This document shows positions 36,206 to 45,416 of a DNA stretch of 64,000 bases, in pieces (positions within the stretch are counted from its first letter, which is position 1; each line of letters begins with the position of its first letter). The notes beneath the pieces were generated by a model that did no database searches, was not told where the DNA came from, and saw only the letters and a program-made list of their open reading frames with translations. The stretch is from Kribbella caucasensis. GTDB lineage: Bacteria > Actinomycetota > Actinomycetes > Propionibacteriales > Kribbellaceae. Made by a program: the position numbers and the translations under genes. The stretch lies in contig NZ_SNWQ01000008.1 in the NCBI RefSeq assembly GCF_004361855.1, positions 124,001-188,000 of the forward strand. The letters run 5' to 3'.

Positions 36206-36595
36206 TCAGACGTTGAAGCCGAGTGCGCGGAGTTGGTCGCGGCCGTCGTCGGTGATCTTCTCGGGGCCCCACGGCGGCATCCAGACCCAGTTGATCCGGA
36301 AGTCGTTGACCAGGCCGTCCAGTGCCATCCGGGTCTGGTCCTCGATCACGTCGGTCAGCGGGCAGGCCGCCGACGTCAGGGTCATGTCGATGATCGCGGT
36401 GCTGGTGTCGTCGACCGTGATGCCGTAGATCAGGCCGAGGTCGACCACGTTGATCCCGAGCTCGGGGTCGACGACGTCCTTCAGCGCCTCGTTCACGTCT
36501 TCCACGGCCGCCGGCGTCGTGCCAGCCGTGCCGTTCGCAGCGGCCTCGAGGTCGACCTCGGGCAACTCGATCTTCTCGTCGGTCTGGTCAGGCAT
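36206..36595 (-). CDS. sufT: SufT-type iron-sulfur assembly factor
   Basis: This 129-residue MIP18/DUF59-family protein helps to mature Fe-S proteins. The core reads LKDVVDPELGINVVDLGLIYG and then LTSAACPLTDVIEDQTRMAL, with the family cysteine in SAACPL and WVWMPPWGPEKITDDGRDQL near the end. The first 30 residues are acidic and variable. It overlaps sufU by eight bases and ends the suf operon. Confidence 0.94.
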   Translation of the reverse strand: MPDQTDEKIELPEVDLEAAANGTAGTTPAAVEDVNEALKDVVDPELGINVVDLGLIYGITVDDTSTAIIDMTLTSAACPLTDVIEDQTRMALDGLVNDFRINWVWMPPWGPEKITDDGRDQLRALGFNV

Positions 36596-37046
36596 TGTGG
36601 ACTCCTTCTTTCGTGGCCAGCGCCTGGGCGGTCGCGTCCCGCCAGGCCGACCAGCCCAGCAGCGCGCACTTCACCCGGGCCGGGAACTGCGCGACACCCG
36701 CGAAGGCGACGCCATCTTCCAGAACCTCTTCGTCCGGTTCGACATTCCCCCGGCCCTGCATCAGCTCGAGGAACTTCTCGTACGTCGCCATCCCGTCGGC
36801 GACCGGTTTGCCGATCACCAGGTCGCTCATCACCGAGGTGGACGCCTGGCTGATCGAACAGCCGACACTGTCGTGCGTCACCGCGGTCACCACGTCGCCG
36901 TCCAGCTCGACGCGCAGGGTGACCTCGTCCCCGCAGGACGGGTTCACGTGGTGCACCTCGACGTCGTACGGCTCCGCGAGGCCCGAGTGGTGTGGGCTGC
37001 GGTAGTGGTCCAGGATGATCTCCTGGTACAGCGAATCCAGCTGCAT
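36588..37046 (-). CDS. sufU: SufU iron-sulfur/zinc sulfur-transfer protein
   Basis: This 152-residue IscU-like protein accepts sulfur from SufS in Gram-positive-type SUF systems. The ligands are C38 and D40 (PSCGDEV), C63 (GCSISQAS) and C127 (VKCALLGW). The segment between GKPVADG and FAGVAQ has the insertion typical of SufU rather than IscU. ATG 37046 shares a base with the sufS stop. Confidence 0.95.
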   Translation of the reverse strand: MQLDSLYQEIILDHYRSPHHSGLAEPYDVEVHHVNPSCGDEVTLRVELDGDVVTAVTHDSVGCSISQASTSVMSDLVIGKPVADGMATYEKFLELMQGRGNVEPDEEVLEDGVAFAGVAQFPARVKCALLGWSAWRDATAQALATKEGVHNA

Positions 37047-38305
37047 CAAGCCACCTTGAAGAATGAACGGACGAAGCCGAGGCCGTCGACAAGCGCGTCG
37101 ATCTCCTCCGGCGTCGTGTACAGGTAGAAGGACGCCCGCGTCGAGGACTGTACGCCGAACCGCTCGTGCACCGGCCGCGCACAGTGATGCCCGGCCCGTA
37201 CTGCGATTCCGCGGGTGTCCAGCACGGTCGCCACATCGTGCGGGTGAACCCCATCGAGCTCGAAGCTGATGGCCCCACCCCGGTCGACCGCCTCGGCCGG
37301 ACCGAGAATCGTCACCCCGGGAACAGTCTTCAGACCCTTCAACGCGTACGCCGTGATGGCGTGCTCGTGGGCGGCGATCTTGTCCATCCCGATCCCGGAC
37401 AGGTAGTCCAGGGCCGCACCGAGCCCGACCGCCTGGGCGATCGGCGGCGTCCCGGCCTCGAACCGGGCCGGCGGCGGCGCGTACGTCGAGCCGGTCATCC
37501 GGACGATCTCGATCATCTCTCCCCCACCGAGGAACGGCGGCAGCGAGGCGAGCAGGTCGTACCGGCCCCAGAGCACGCCGACCCCGGTCGGCCCGGTGAC
37601 CTTGTGGCCGGTGAAGGCGAGCAGGTCCGCGCCCAGCGTCGACACGTCGACGCGCAGCTGCGGCACGGCCTGGGAGGCGTCCACCACCACGGTCGCGCCG
37701 ACGGCGTGTGCCTTGGCCGCGATCTCGGTGATCGGGTTGATCGTGCCGAGGGCGTTCGAGACCCAGGTCAGCGCGACGACCTTGGTCCGCTCGGTGATGA
37801 GCTCCTCGATATTGCTCAGGTCGAGCCGGCCCTCGTCGGTCACGCCGAACCACTTCAGCGTCGCGCCGGTCCGCTCACAGGCGAGCTGCCACGGGACGAT
37901 GTTGCTGTGGTGCTCCATCTCCGTGATCACCACCTCGTCGCCCGGCTTCAGCGAGGCGCCGAGGGTGTGCGCGGCCAGGTTGAGCGCCTCGGAGGCGTTC
38001 TTGGTGAAGACGATCTCGTCGGAGTTGGTCGCCCCGATGAACGCGGCCACCTTGTCCCGGCCACCCTCGTACGCCGCGGTCGCCTCAGCGCCGAGTTGGT
38101 GCATGGCCCGGGCGACGTTCGCGTTGTGGATGAGGTAGTGGTCCTCGATGGCCTGGACCACCTGGCGCGGCTTCTGCGACGAGTTCGCCGAGTCCAGGTA
38201 GACCAAGGGGAAACCGCCCGCAAGTTCGCGGGACAGGATCGGGAAGTCAGCCCGGACCGACTGCAGGTCCAGGGGACTGCTGAACGTGGTCCGGGTGGTG
38301 GTCAT
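37046..38305 (-). CDS. sufS: Cysteine desulfurase SufS
   Basis: This 419-residue PLP enzyme of class V aminotransferase fold releases sulfur from cysteine for cluster assembly. K235 in FTGHKVTGPTG binds PLP, and C375 in AGHHCARP carries the persulfide on a short loop, as in group II desulfurases that need SufU. The N-terminus (DFPILSRELAGGFPLVYLDS) is normal. It overlaps sufC by four bases. Confidence 0.96.
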   Translation of the reverse strand: MTTTRTTFSSPLDLQSVRADFPILSRELAGGFPLVYLDSANSSQKPRQVVQAIEDHYLIHNANVARAMHQLGAEATAAYEGGRDKVAAFIGATNSDEIVFTKNASEALNLAAHTLGASLKPGDEVVITEMEHHSNIVPWQLACERTGATLKWFGVTDEGRLDLSNIEELITERTKVVALTWVSNALGTINPITEIAAKAHAVGATVVVDASQAVPQLRVDVSTLGADLLAFTGHKVTGPTGVGVLWGRYDLLASLPPFLGGGEMIEIVRMTGSTYAPPPARFEAGTPPIAQAVGLGAALDYLSGIGMDKIAAHEHAITAYALKGLKTVPGVTILGPAEAVDRGGAISFELDGVHPHDVATVLDTRGIAVRAGHHCARPVHERFGVQSSTRASFYLYTTPEEIDALVDGLGFVRSFFKVA

Positions 38306-39066
38306 GACTTGGCGCCTGCCTTCACGAACCGCTCGTAGCCGTTGGCCTCGAGCTCCTCGGCCAGCTCCGGTCCGCCCTCCTCGGCGATCCGGCCGTCGAC
38401 GAATACGTGCACGAAGTCCGGGTGGATGTAGCGCAGGATCCGGGTGTAGTGAGTGATCAGCAGGACACCCTTGTCACCCTGTTCGGCGAACCGGTTGACG
38501 CCGGTGGAGACGATCTTCAGCGCGTCGATGTCGAGGCCGGAGTCGGTCTCGTCGAGGATCGCGATCTTCGGGTTCAGCAGTTCCAGCTGGACGATCTCGT
38601 GACGCTTCTTCTCGCCACCGGAGAAGCCCTCGTTCACGTTGCGCTGGCCGAAGTCCGCGTCCATCTCTAGGTCGGACAGCGCCTTGTTGACGTCCTTGAC
38701 CCAGGTGCGCAGCTTCGGGGCCTCGCCGTCGATCGCGGTCTTGGCGGTCCGCAGGAAGTTCGACACCGACACACCGGGCACCTCGACCGGGTACTGCATG
38801 GCCAGGAACAGGCCGGCCCGGGCGCGCTCGTCGACCTTCATGGCGAGGACGTCCTCACCGTCCAACGTCACTGTTCCGGAGGTGATGTTGTACTTCGGGT
38901 GGCCGGCGATCGAGTACGCCAGCGTGGACTTGCCGGAACCGTTCGGGCCCATGATCGCATGCGTCTGACCACCGGCGATGGTCAGGTCGACGCCGCGCAG
39001 GATCTCCTTCGGGCCGTTCTCGGTGTCAACCGACACGTGCAGGTCGCGGATCTCGAGTGTCGCCAT
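38302..39066 (-). CDS. sufC: SufC ATPase
   Basis: This 254-residue ABC-type ATPase works with SufB and SufD in the SufBCD scaffold. Walker A is GPNGSGKST, the signature is FSGGEKKRHEI and Walker B is AILDETDSGLD. The stretch ITHYTRILRYIHPDFVHVFV near the C-terminus is characteristic of SufC. It lies 24 bp after the ferredoxin gene. Confidence 0.97.
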   Translation of the reverse strand: MATLEIRDLHVSVDTENGPKEILRGVDLTIAGGQTHAIMGPNGSGKSTLAYSIAGHPKYNITSGTVTLDGEDVLAMKVDERARAGLFLAMQYPVEVPGVSVSNFLRTAKTAIDGEAPKLRTWVKDVNKALSDLEMDADFGQRNVNEGFSGGEKKRHEIVQLELLNPKIAILDETDSGLDIDALKIVSTGVNRFAEQGDKGVLLITHYTRILRYIHPDFVHVFVDGRIAEEGGPELAEELEANGYERFVKAGAKS

Positions 39067-39090
39067 GAGGTTCTTCTATCTCCGTTGTCT

Positions 39091-39426
39091 TCAGGAAGCT
39101 TGATTCAGGGGGTTCTTGACATCGATGAACACGTCGTCGCCGTCCAGCCGGACCGGGTACACCGGGACCGGTTCGTACGCCGGCAGGCTGGTCGGCTCAC
39201 CGGTGCGCAGGTCAAACCGCGAGCCGTGCAGCCAGCACTCGATCTCGCAGCCTTCGACGTCACCCTCGGACAGCATGATCTGCGCATGCGAGCACTCGTC
39301 CCGCACCGCGAAGACCTGGCCCTCGCTCTTCACGATCGCCACCTCCACGCCGCCGACCTCGACCGGGATCACGCCTTCGTCCGGTACGTCGGCCAACGCA
39401 CAGGCGCGCTCGAACGAATCGCTCAT
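39091..39426 (-). CDS. Rieske [2Fe-2S] ferredoxin of the suf operon
   Basis: This 111-residue non-haem Rieske protein has C45, H47 (CSH) and C64, H67 (CWLH), the four [2Fe-2S] ligands. The fold order is standard (GGVEVAIVKSEGQVFAVRDE, then GSRFDLRTGEP). Many actinobacterial suf operons carry one between sufD and sufC. It may supply electrons for assembly. It overlaps sufD by four bases. Confidence 0.94.
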   Translation of the reverse strand: MSDSFERACALADVPDEGVIPVEVGGVEVAIVKSEGQVFAVRDECSHAQIMLSEGDVEGCEIECWLHGSRFDLRTGEPTSLPAYEPVPVYPVRLDGDDVFIDVKNPLNQAS

Positions 39427-40616
39427 TGTGCCGCGGTGGCCTCGGTCAAAGCCGCCGTCCGGGCCAGCTTCTGCTCGATCACGTCGTGCAGGTGCTCGGC
39501 CACCTCCGGGACGCCGATCTTGCCGATGATGTCGTTGAAGAAGCCGGACACCACCAGTCGCCGGGCCTCGTCCTCATCGATGCCGCGGGCCTGCAGGTAG
39601 AACAGCTGCTCGTCGTCGAACCGCCCGGTCGCGGAGGCGTGACCCGCGCCCACGATCTCGCCGGTCTCGATCTCCAGGTTCGGCACCGAGTCGGCGCGCG
39701 CACCATCGGTGAGGATCAGGTTCCGGTTCAGCTCGAACGTGTCGGTGCCTTCCGCGGCAGCGCGGATCAGCACGTCACCAATCCAGACCGAGTGCGCGGA
39801 CTCGCCGGCCAGCGCGCCCTTGTAGGTCACGTGGCTCTGGCAGTGCGGCGCCTCGTGATCGACGAACAGCCGGTGCTCCTGGTGCTGGCCCGCCTCCGCG
39901 AAGTACACCCCGAGCAACACGGCGTCGCCACCCGGTCCCGCGTACCGGACGTTCGTAGCTACCCGGACAACCTTGCCGCCTAGGGTGACGGCCACATGGT
40001 TGAGCTTGGCGTCCCGGCCGACCAGCGCGTCGTGCTGCGCCAGGTGGACGGACTCGCCGTCACCCTGCTGGATCGTCACCATCCGCAGCTCGGCGCCGTC
40101 ACCGACGCTGATCTCGACATTCGTGCCGAGCTCGCCTGCGCCGGTGTGGTCGACGATCACAATGGCCCGGCTGTGCCGGCCAGCCTCGATCACCAGGTGA
40201 CCGAAGCCGCGGCCGCCGAGGCTCTCGACGTTGACGTGAACCGGCTCGGACAGCTCGGCGTCAGCCGGGATCCGCACCGCGAGCGCCTTATCGGCGTGCT
40301 TCCACGCGACGGCCGCCGAACGGTCCTGCGGCTTGAGGATCTTGAATGTGTCCGCCGCGACGGGCTCGAACACGACGCCCTCGGGCGCCTGCACATCGAC
40401 CTTGACGGTCTCGGTACCGGCCTCGTCGGCGAACAACGCCTTCAGCGCCTTGACCGGCGTGAAGCGCCAGTCCTCCTCGCGCCCGTTCGGCACCGCGAAG
40501 TCGGCCACGTCGTACGACGTGGTGCGCTCGCTCCGGGCCTGCAACGGCACCGGCGAACCCGGTCCGTGGGAGTGCGCCCGGTTGCCGGCGGCAACCAGGG
40601 TCTCGGTGGCGGTCAT
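39423..40616 (-). CDS. sufD: SufD scaffold subunit
   Basis: This 397-residue subunit of SufBCD has the parallel beta-helix core (GRHSRAIVIVDHTGAGELGT, then AGESAHSVWIGDVLIRAAAE) and the C-terminal segment ATGRFDDEQLFYLQARGIDE that SufB and SufD share. Its ATG shares a base with the sufB stop. Confidence 0.95.
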   Translation of the reverse strand: MTATETLVAAGNRAHSHGPGSPVPLQARSERTTSYDVADFAVPNGREEDWRFTPVKALKALFADEAGTETVKVDVQAPEGVVFEPVAADTFKILKPQDRSAAVAWKHADKALAVRIPADAELSEPVHVNVESLGGRGFGHLVIEAGRHSRAIVIVDHTGAGELGTNVEISVGDGAELRMVTIQQGDGESVHLAQHDALVGRDAKLNHVAVTLGGKVVRVATNVRYAGPGGDAVLLGVYFAEAGQHQEHRLFVDHEAPHCQSHVTYKGALAGESAHSVWIGDVLIRAAAEGTDTFELNRNLILTDGARADSVPNLEIETGEIVGAGHASATGRFDDEQLFYLQARGIDEDEARRLVVSGFFNDIIGKIGVPEVAEHLHDVIEQKLARTAALTEATAAQ

Positions 40617-42028
40617 CAGCCGACGGCCCCTTCCATCTGAAGCTCGATCAGTCGGTTCAGTTCCAGCGCGTACTCCATCGGGAGTTCGCGGGCGATCGGC
40701 TCGATGAAGCCGCGGACGATCATCGCCATCGCCTCGTCCTCGGCCATGCCCCGGCTCATCAGGTAGAAGAGCTGGTCGTCGCTGACCTTGGACACGGTCG
40801 CCTCGTGCCCCATCGCCACGTCGTCCTCGCGGACGTCGACGTACGGGTAGGTGTCCGATCGGCTGATGGTGTCGACCAGCAGCGCGTCACAGCGCACCGT
40901 GGACTTGCTGTGATGCGAACCCGGCGCCACCTCGACCAGCCCCCGGTACGACGTCCGGCCACCGCCGCGGGCGACCGACTTGGAGATGATCGAGCTGGAC
41001 GTATACGGCGCGTTGTGCACCATCTTCGAGCCTGCGTCCTGGTGCTGGCCCTCGCCGGCGAACGCGACCGACAGGGTCTCGCCCTTGGCGTGCTCACCCA
41101 TCAGGTAGACGGAGGGGTACTTCATGGTCACCTTCGAACCGATGTTGCCGTCGATCCACTCCATCGTCGCGCCGGCCTCGCAGGTGGCGCGCTTGGTGAC
41201 CAGGTTGTAGACGTTGTTCGACCAGTTCTGGATCGTCGTGTAGCGGCAGCGGGCGCCCTTCTTCACGATGATCTCGACCACCGCGGAGTGCAGCGAGTCC
41301 GACTTGTAGATCGGCGCAGTGCAGCCCTCGACGTAGTGCACGTAGGCGTCCTCGTCGACGATGATCAGGGTCCGCTCGAACTGGCCCATGTTCTCGGTGT
41401 TGATCCGGAAGTAGGCCTGCAGCGGGATGTCCACCTTGACGCCCTTGGGCACATAGATGAACGAGCCGCCGGACCAGACCGCCGTGTTGAGCGAGGCGAA
41501 CTTGTTGTCGCCGACCGGGATCACTGAGCCGAAGTACTCCTTGAACAGATCCGGGTGCTCGCGCAGGCCGGTATCGGTGTCCAGGAAGATGACGCCCTGC
41601 GCCTCCAGGTCCTCGCGGATCTGGTGGTAGACGACCTCGGACTCGTACTGAGCGGCGACACCCGCGACCAGCCGCTGCTTCTCCGCCTCCGGGATACCGA
41701 GCTTGTCGTAGGTGTTCTTGATGTCCGCGGGCAGCTCGTCCCAGCTCGTGGCCTGCTTCTCGGTGGAGCGGACGAAGTACTTGATGTTGTCGAAGTCGAT
41801 CCCCGACAGGTCGGCACCCCAGGACGGCATCGGCTTGCGGTCGAACAGCTTCAGGCCCTTCAGCCGCAGGTCCAGCATCCACTCCGGCTCGTTCTTCAGC
41901 GTCGAGATACCCCGCACCACATCGGTGCTGAGCCCGCGCTTCGCGACGGAACCGGCAGCGTCACTGTCGGACCAGCCGAACTTGTACGTGCCGAGGCCTT
42001 CGAGCTCGGGGTGAGCGGTTTGCGTCAT
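40616..42028 (-). CDS. sufB: SufB scaffold subunit
   Basis: This 470-residue protein is the main scaffold of the SUF system. Typical segments are SIYVPKGV-like [40 protein letters not shown] and [20 protein letters not shown]. The cysteines of CTAPIY and RCDALLVD are present. I chose ATG 42028 behind GAGGA; it overlaps the sufR stop by four bases. The protein is normal in length without the upstream extension. Confidence 0.97.
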   Translation of the reverse strand: MTQTAHPELEGLGTYKFGWSDSDAAGSVAKRGLSTDVVRGISTLKNEPEWMLDLRLKGLKLFDRKPMPSWGADLSGIDFDNIKYFVRSTEKQATSWDELPADIKNTYDKLGIPEAEKQRLVAGVAAQYESEVVYHQIREDLEAQGVIFLDTDTGLREHPDLFKEYFGSVIPVGDNKFASLNTAVWSGGSFIYVPKGVKVDIPLQAYFRINTENMGQFERTLIIVDEDAYVHYVEGCTAPIYKSDSLHSAVVEIIVKKGARCRYTTIQNWSNNVYNLVTKRATCEAGATMEWIDGNIGSKVTMKYPSVYLMGEHAKGETLSVAFAGEGQHQDAGSKMVHNAPYTSSSIISKSVARGGGRTSYRGLVEVAPGSHHSKSTVRCDALLVDTISRSDTYPYVDVREDDVAMGHEATVSKVSDDQLFYLMSRGMAEDEAMAMIVRGFIEPIARELPMEYALELNRLIELQMEGAVG

Positions 42029-42750
42029 CGTGCAGTCCTCGCAGATTCGCCGTCGGATACAGGGGTAACTGGCGTGTGGCCAGGAATGTGCGTCGTGCAG
42101 ACACCGTCGCCGTGGGCGATGGTGGCCAATCTCTGGACGTGCTTGCCGAGCACCCGGGCGAACACCTCGGTTTCGGCCTCGCACAACTGGGGGAACTGCT
42201 CGGCCACGTGCGCGACCGGGCAGTGGTGCTGGCACAGCTGCTCGCCGGTACCGGCTTGCTGGGTGGAAGCGGCGTACCCGTCCGTGGTCAACGCCTGGGC
42301 GAGTGCCTCTGCCTTCTTACCCTCGGGTGCCGCGTCCACGAGCGCCCGGTACCGCTCCTCCACCTCGGCGATGCGGCGCCGGGCGAAGTCCGCCACGGCC
42401 TGCTCCCCGCCGGCCTCGGCAATGAAGCGCAACGCCGTGGTCGCCAGGGCGTCGTACGCCTGGTGGAACGCGTGCCGGCCGGTGTCGGTCAGCACGAAGA
42501 CCTTGGCCGGGCGGCCGCGGCCGCGCGGGCCGTAGACCCGCTCTTCGCGCGCTTCGACCAGCCCCTCGTCCAGCAGGTGGTCAAGGTGCCGGCGGACCGC
42601 CGCCGGGGTCAGCTCAAGCCGCTCAGCGAGCACCGCCGCACTGGACGGGCCGTTGGTCAGAATCGAGCGGGCTACCCGGTCCCGGGTGGACTCGTCCCGC
42701 GCGACATGGGCACCCGTAGGCACCCGATCGGTCGACGCAGGAGTTTTCAC
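42025..42750 (-). CDS. sufR: SufR Fe-S transcriptional regulator
   Basis: This 241-residue regulator has a winged helix-turn-helix at about 30-90 ([20 protein letters not shown]) with a wing rich in Arg and Gly. Four cysteines, C173, C177, C190 and C218, bind an Fe-S cluster; the spacing C-x3-C-x12-C-x27-C is that of M. tuberculosis SufR. With cluster it represses the suf operon. The start is GTG 42750. A leaderless mRNA is likely, because -35 TTGAAG and -10 GACACT place the transcription start on the GTG. Confidence 0.94.
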   Translation of the reverse strand: MKTPASTDRVPTGAHVARDESTRDRVARSILTNGPSSAAVLAERLELTPAAVRRHLDHLLDEGLVEAREERVYGPRGRGRPAKVFVLTDTGRHAFHQAYDALATTALRFIAEAGGEQAVADFARRRIAEVEERYRALVDAAPEGKKAEALAQALTTDGYAASTQQAGTGEQLCQHHCPVAHVAEQFPQLCEAETEVFARVLGKHVQRLATIAHGDGVCTTHIPGHTPVTPVSDGESARTAR

Positions 42751-42761
42751 AACATCAGTGT
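42747..42761 (-). promoter_or_regulatory. SufR operator
   Basis: On the minus strand the site reads ACACT-GATGT-TGTGA, an exact match to the ACACT-N5-TGTGA motif described for M. tuberculosis SufR. It covers the -10 region and the GTG of sufR, the right place for autorepression. Confidence 0.85.
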
Positions 42762-42785
42762 CGCGTAATTCACCGAGGCCTTCAA
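42750..42785 (-). promoter_or_regulatory. Promoter of the suf operon
   Basis: On the minus strand TTGAAG (42785-42780), a 17-base spacer and GACACT (42762-42757) form a -35/-10 pair. The transcription start would fall about at 42750, which is the GTG of sufR. Confidence 0.6.
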
Positions 42786-42800
42786 ATAAGGCTCACCTAA
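42782..42800. promoter_or_regulatory. Iron-box-like site (DtxR/IdeR type) upstream of suf
   Basis: The site TCAAATAAGGCTCACCTAA matches 14 of 19 positions of the DtxR/IdeR consensus TTAGGTTAGGCTAACCTAA; the right half is nearly perfect. It overlaps the suf -35 element. It may add iron control to SufR control, or act on the divergent ABC genes. Confidence 0.55.
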
Positions 42801-42888
42801 CCCGACAATCGCTTTCCGCGCCGTCCCCGCCTGAACCCGAGCGGGACCGTGAGCAGCGTCACGTCGGGTCCGTTCGTAGACTGCTCCC

Positions 42889-43614
42889 GTGCCAGTCGCG
42901 GTGGAGATCGACAACCTCGTCGTGCGGTACGGCGAGAAGGCCGCGGTCGACGGGCTGAGTCTCACCGTAACCGGCGGAACAGTGACGTCCGTGCTCGGCC
43001 CCAACGGAGCCGGCAAGACCACCACCGTCGAGAGCTGCGAAGGCTTCCGCCGGCCGGATTCCGGACGGGTCCGGGTGCTCGGGCTCGACCCGGTCGCGGA
43101 CCACGAGCGGCTGATGCCCAGGATCGGGGTGATGCTGCAGGAGGGCGGAGCCTGGTCGGGGGTCCGCGCGCTGGAGATGTTGCGCTACGTGGCGACACTG
43201 CACGCGCACCCACTGGATCTGCCGGGCCTGATCGACCGGCTCGATCTGGGCAGCTGCGGGCGGACGCCGTACCGGCGGTTGTCGGGTGGGCAGAAGCAGC
43301 GGCTGTCGTTCGCGCTGGCGATCGTCGGTCGGCCGGAGATCGCGTTCCTGGACGAGCCGACCACCGGGCTGGACCCGCACGGCCGGCGGGAGATCTGGCA
43401 GCTGATCCGCGACCTGCGCGACGACGGCGTCACCGTGGTGCTGACCACGCACGGGATGGACGAGGCCGAACAGCTCTCCGACCAGGTGTTCGTGGTCTCG
43501 GCCGGCAAGGTGATCGCGGCCGGCAGCCCCGACGTACTCACCGAGCACGGCACCAAGTCGCTCGAGGATGTCTACCTTGCGCTGACGGCGCCCCCCGCCC
43601 GGGAGACCAGATGA
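42889..43614 (+). CDS. ABC exporter ATP-binding protein
   Basis: This 241-residue ATPase has Walker A GPNGAGKTT, signature LSGGQKQR and Walker B IAFLDEPTTGLDP, of the DrrA/multidrug type. It overlaps its permease gene by four bases. The start is GTG 42889. The same pair lies between ctaA and suf in M. tuberculosis (Rv1457c/Rv1458c), which supports an ancient link of unknown meaning. Substrate unknown. Confidence 0.92.
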   Translation: MPVAVEIDNLVVRYGEKAAVDGLSLTVTGGTVTSVLGPNGAGKTTTVESCEGFRRPDSGRVRVLGLDPVADHERLMPRIGVMLQEGGAWSGVRALEMLRYVATLHAHPLDLPGLIDRLDLGSCGRTPYRRLSGGQKQRLSFALAIVGRPEIAFLDEPTTGLDPHGRREIWQLIRDLRDDGVTVVLTTHGMDEAEQLSDQVFVVSAGKVIAAGSPDVLTEHGTKSLEDVYLALTAPPARETR

Positions 43615-44390
43615 GTACGACGTACGCCCCGCAGCCGGGATCGGCGCCGTGGCCACGGAAGGTGCTCGCGCACGCCCGGATGGAATTCCGTCTCCTGCTG
43701 CGGAACGGCGAACAGCTCCTCCTTGCCCTGGTGATCCCGCTCGGGCTGCTGTTGTTGCTGGGCGGGACCGGTCTGGGCGATCGGCTGCCGCTGGGTGACG
43801 GGCCGGCCGTGGATCTGGCGGTTCCGCGGGTGCTGGCGCTGGCGATCCTGTCGACCTCGTTCACGTCGCTCGCGATTGCGACCGGGTTCGAGCGGCGGTA
43901 CGGCGTGATCAAGCGGCTGGGCGCGTCACCGTTGTCCCGGACCGGGCTGCTCGCCGGGAAGATCGGCTCGGTGCTCGCGATCCAGTTGATCCAGCTGGCC
44001 GTGCTGATCGGCACGGGGTTCGCGCTGGGCTGGGATCCGGCCGGCGGCTTCGACACGGTCTTCGGCGTGATCCTGATGGTGGTGTGCGGGACCGCGGCGT
44101 TCGCCTCGCTCGGGTTGCTGATGGCCGGCGTACTACGCGCCGAGGCGACGCTGGCCGCCGCGAACCTCTTGTACCTGTTGCTGTTGGTCGGCGGCGCGAT
44201 CATGACTCCGGTCGAGGAGTACCCCGACGGCCTGCAAGGCGTCGTACGGCTGCTGCCCAGTGCGGCGTTGGCGAACGGACTGGCGAACGCGACCCTGGAG
44301 GGCGTCGTACCGTGGGCGGCCGCGCTGTCCCTGGCGCTGTGGGCGGGCGTGCTCGGCTACCTGGTCTCCCGGACCTTCCGATGGGACTGA
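43611..44390 (+). CDS. ABC exporter permease
   Basis: This 259-residue ABC-2-type membrane protein has six hydrophobic segments (LLLALVIPLGLLLLLGGTGL first, and YLLLLVGGAIMTPVEEYPDG near the fifth). It should form the channel for the ATPase encoded just before. ATG 43611 overlaps the ATPase stop (ATGA). Confidence 0.92.
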   Translation: MSTTYAPQPGSAPWPRKVLAHARMEFRLLLRNGEQLLLALVIPLGLLLLLGGTGLGDRLPLGDGPAVDLAVPRVLALAILSTSFTSLAIATGFERRYGVIKRLGASPLSRTGLLAGKIGSVLAIQLIQLAVLIGTGFALGWDPAGGFDTVFGVILMVVCGTAAFASLGLLMAGVLRAEATLAAANLLYLLLLVGGAIMTPVEEYPDGLQGVVRLLPSAALANGLANATLEGVVPWAAALSLALWAGVLGYLVSRTFRWD

Positions 44391-44418
44391 GCGAGGCCTT
44401 CTTTAGAGTGTGCCGGTG

Positions 44419-45345
44419 ATGACCACCGAAACTCCGCCCCACGAGACCGAACCCGTCACCGGATTCTGGCGACTGGTGCCCGAACCGAGCCTGGACGTGG
44501 TTCGGCGCTGGGGCTGGGCGTCCGTGGTGGCGAACATCGCCATCGTGGTGACCGGTGGGCTGGTCCGGCTGACGGGGTCAGGCCTGGGTTGCCCGACCTG
44601 GCCGCAGTGCACCGATTCGTCGTACGTGCCGCACAGCGAGCTCGGGATCCACGGCGCGATCGAGTTCGGCAACCGGATGCTCGGGTTCGTGGTCGCGGTG
44701 ATCGCGATCGGCACCTGGCTCGCGGTGATGCGCTACCGGCCGGTGCGCCGGGACCTGCGCCGACTCGCGACCGCGGCCGCGCTCGGCGTACCGCTGCAGG
44801 CCGTGATCGGCGGAGTCAGCGTGCTGACCGGCCTGAACCCGTGGATCGTTTCGGCACACTTCCTGGTGTCACCGGTCATCATCACGCTGACCGTGGCGAT
44901 GATGCGGCGGTCCCGGACCAGCCCTTATCCACACACTCCCCCGGTGGTCCGCGCGCTGGCAACCGCTTCGGTGGTAGCCGTTTGGCTTGCCGTTGCCCTC
45001 GGCACCCTTGTCACCGGGGCCGGGCCGCACTCGGGTGATCCGGACACCGGGCGGAACGGATTCGACGAGACGGTGATCAGTCAGCTGCACGCGGATGTGG
45101 TGTTCGCGCTGCTCGGAGTGACGATCGCCCTGGTGATCGCGACCCGGGTGACGGCGACCTCGCGCACGCTGCGGAAGCTGGCCGCGTGGTTGCTGGCGGC
45201 GGAGTTGATGCAGGGCGTGGTGGGCTTCACGCAGTACTTCACCGGGCTCCCCTGGGTGCTGGTGCTGATCCACATGTTCTTCGCCGCGGTACTGATCGCG
45301 CTCGTCACCGCCGTGTACGGCGAACGCGGCACGCCCGCAACGTAG
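44419..45345 (+). CDS. ctaA: Haem A synthase (CtaA/COX15)
   Basis: This 308-residue membrane protein converts haem O to haem A for cytochrome oxidase. It has eight helices. The first conserved block is GGLVRLTGSGLGCPTWPQCT with its cysteine pair, then HGAIEFGNRML with a haem-ligand His; others are NPWIVSAHFL, QLHADVVFALL and LIHMFFAAVL. ATG 44419 is my choice; GTG 44410 is possible. ctaB lies 2 kb away on the other strand. Confidence 0.93.
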   Translation: MTTETPPHETEPVTGFWRLVPEPSLDVVRRWGWASVVANIAIVVTGGLVRLTGSGLGCPTWPQCTDSSYVPHSELGIHGAIEFGNRMLGFVVAVIAIGTWLAVMRYRPVRRDLRRLATAAALGVPLQAVIGGVSVLTGLNPWIVSAHFLVSPVIITLTVAMMRRSRTSPYPHTPPVVRALATASVVAVWLAVALGTLVTGAGPHSGDPDTGRNGFDETVISQLHADVVFALLGVTIALVIATRVTATSRTLRKLAAWLLAAELMQGVVGFTQYFTGLPWVLVLIHMFFAAVLIALVTAVYGERGTPAT

Positions 45346-45360
45346 TACAGGGCAGTGAAG

Positions 45361-45403
45361 ACCCGGGACGCCCGGCCGGGTGAGACGACCGGACGCCCCG
45401 GGT
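45361..45403. terminator. Bidirectional hairpin between ctaA and the ScyD-like gene
   Basis: Arms at 45361-45375 and 45389-45403 pair at 13 of 15 positions (ACCCGGG at the base). The hairpin starts 15 bp after the ctaA stop and lies 14 bp from the end of the convergent gene. It has no T-run. Confidence 0.7.
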
Positions 45404-45416
45404 TGACCGGGTTACC

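Noticed and set aside
36545..36595. A mobile-element boundary at the suf end.
   Set aside because: The genes simply overlap (sufU/sufT) and the order is the standard one.
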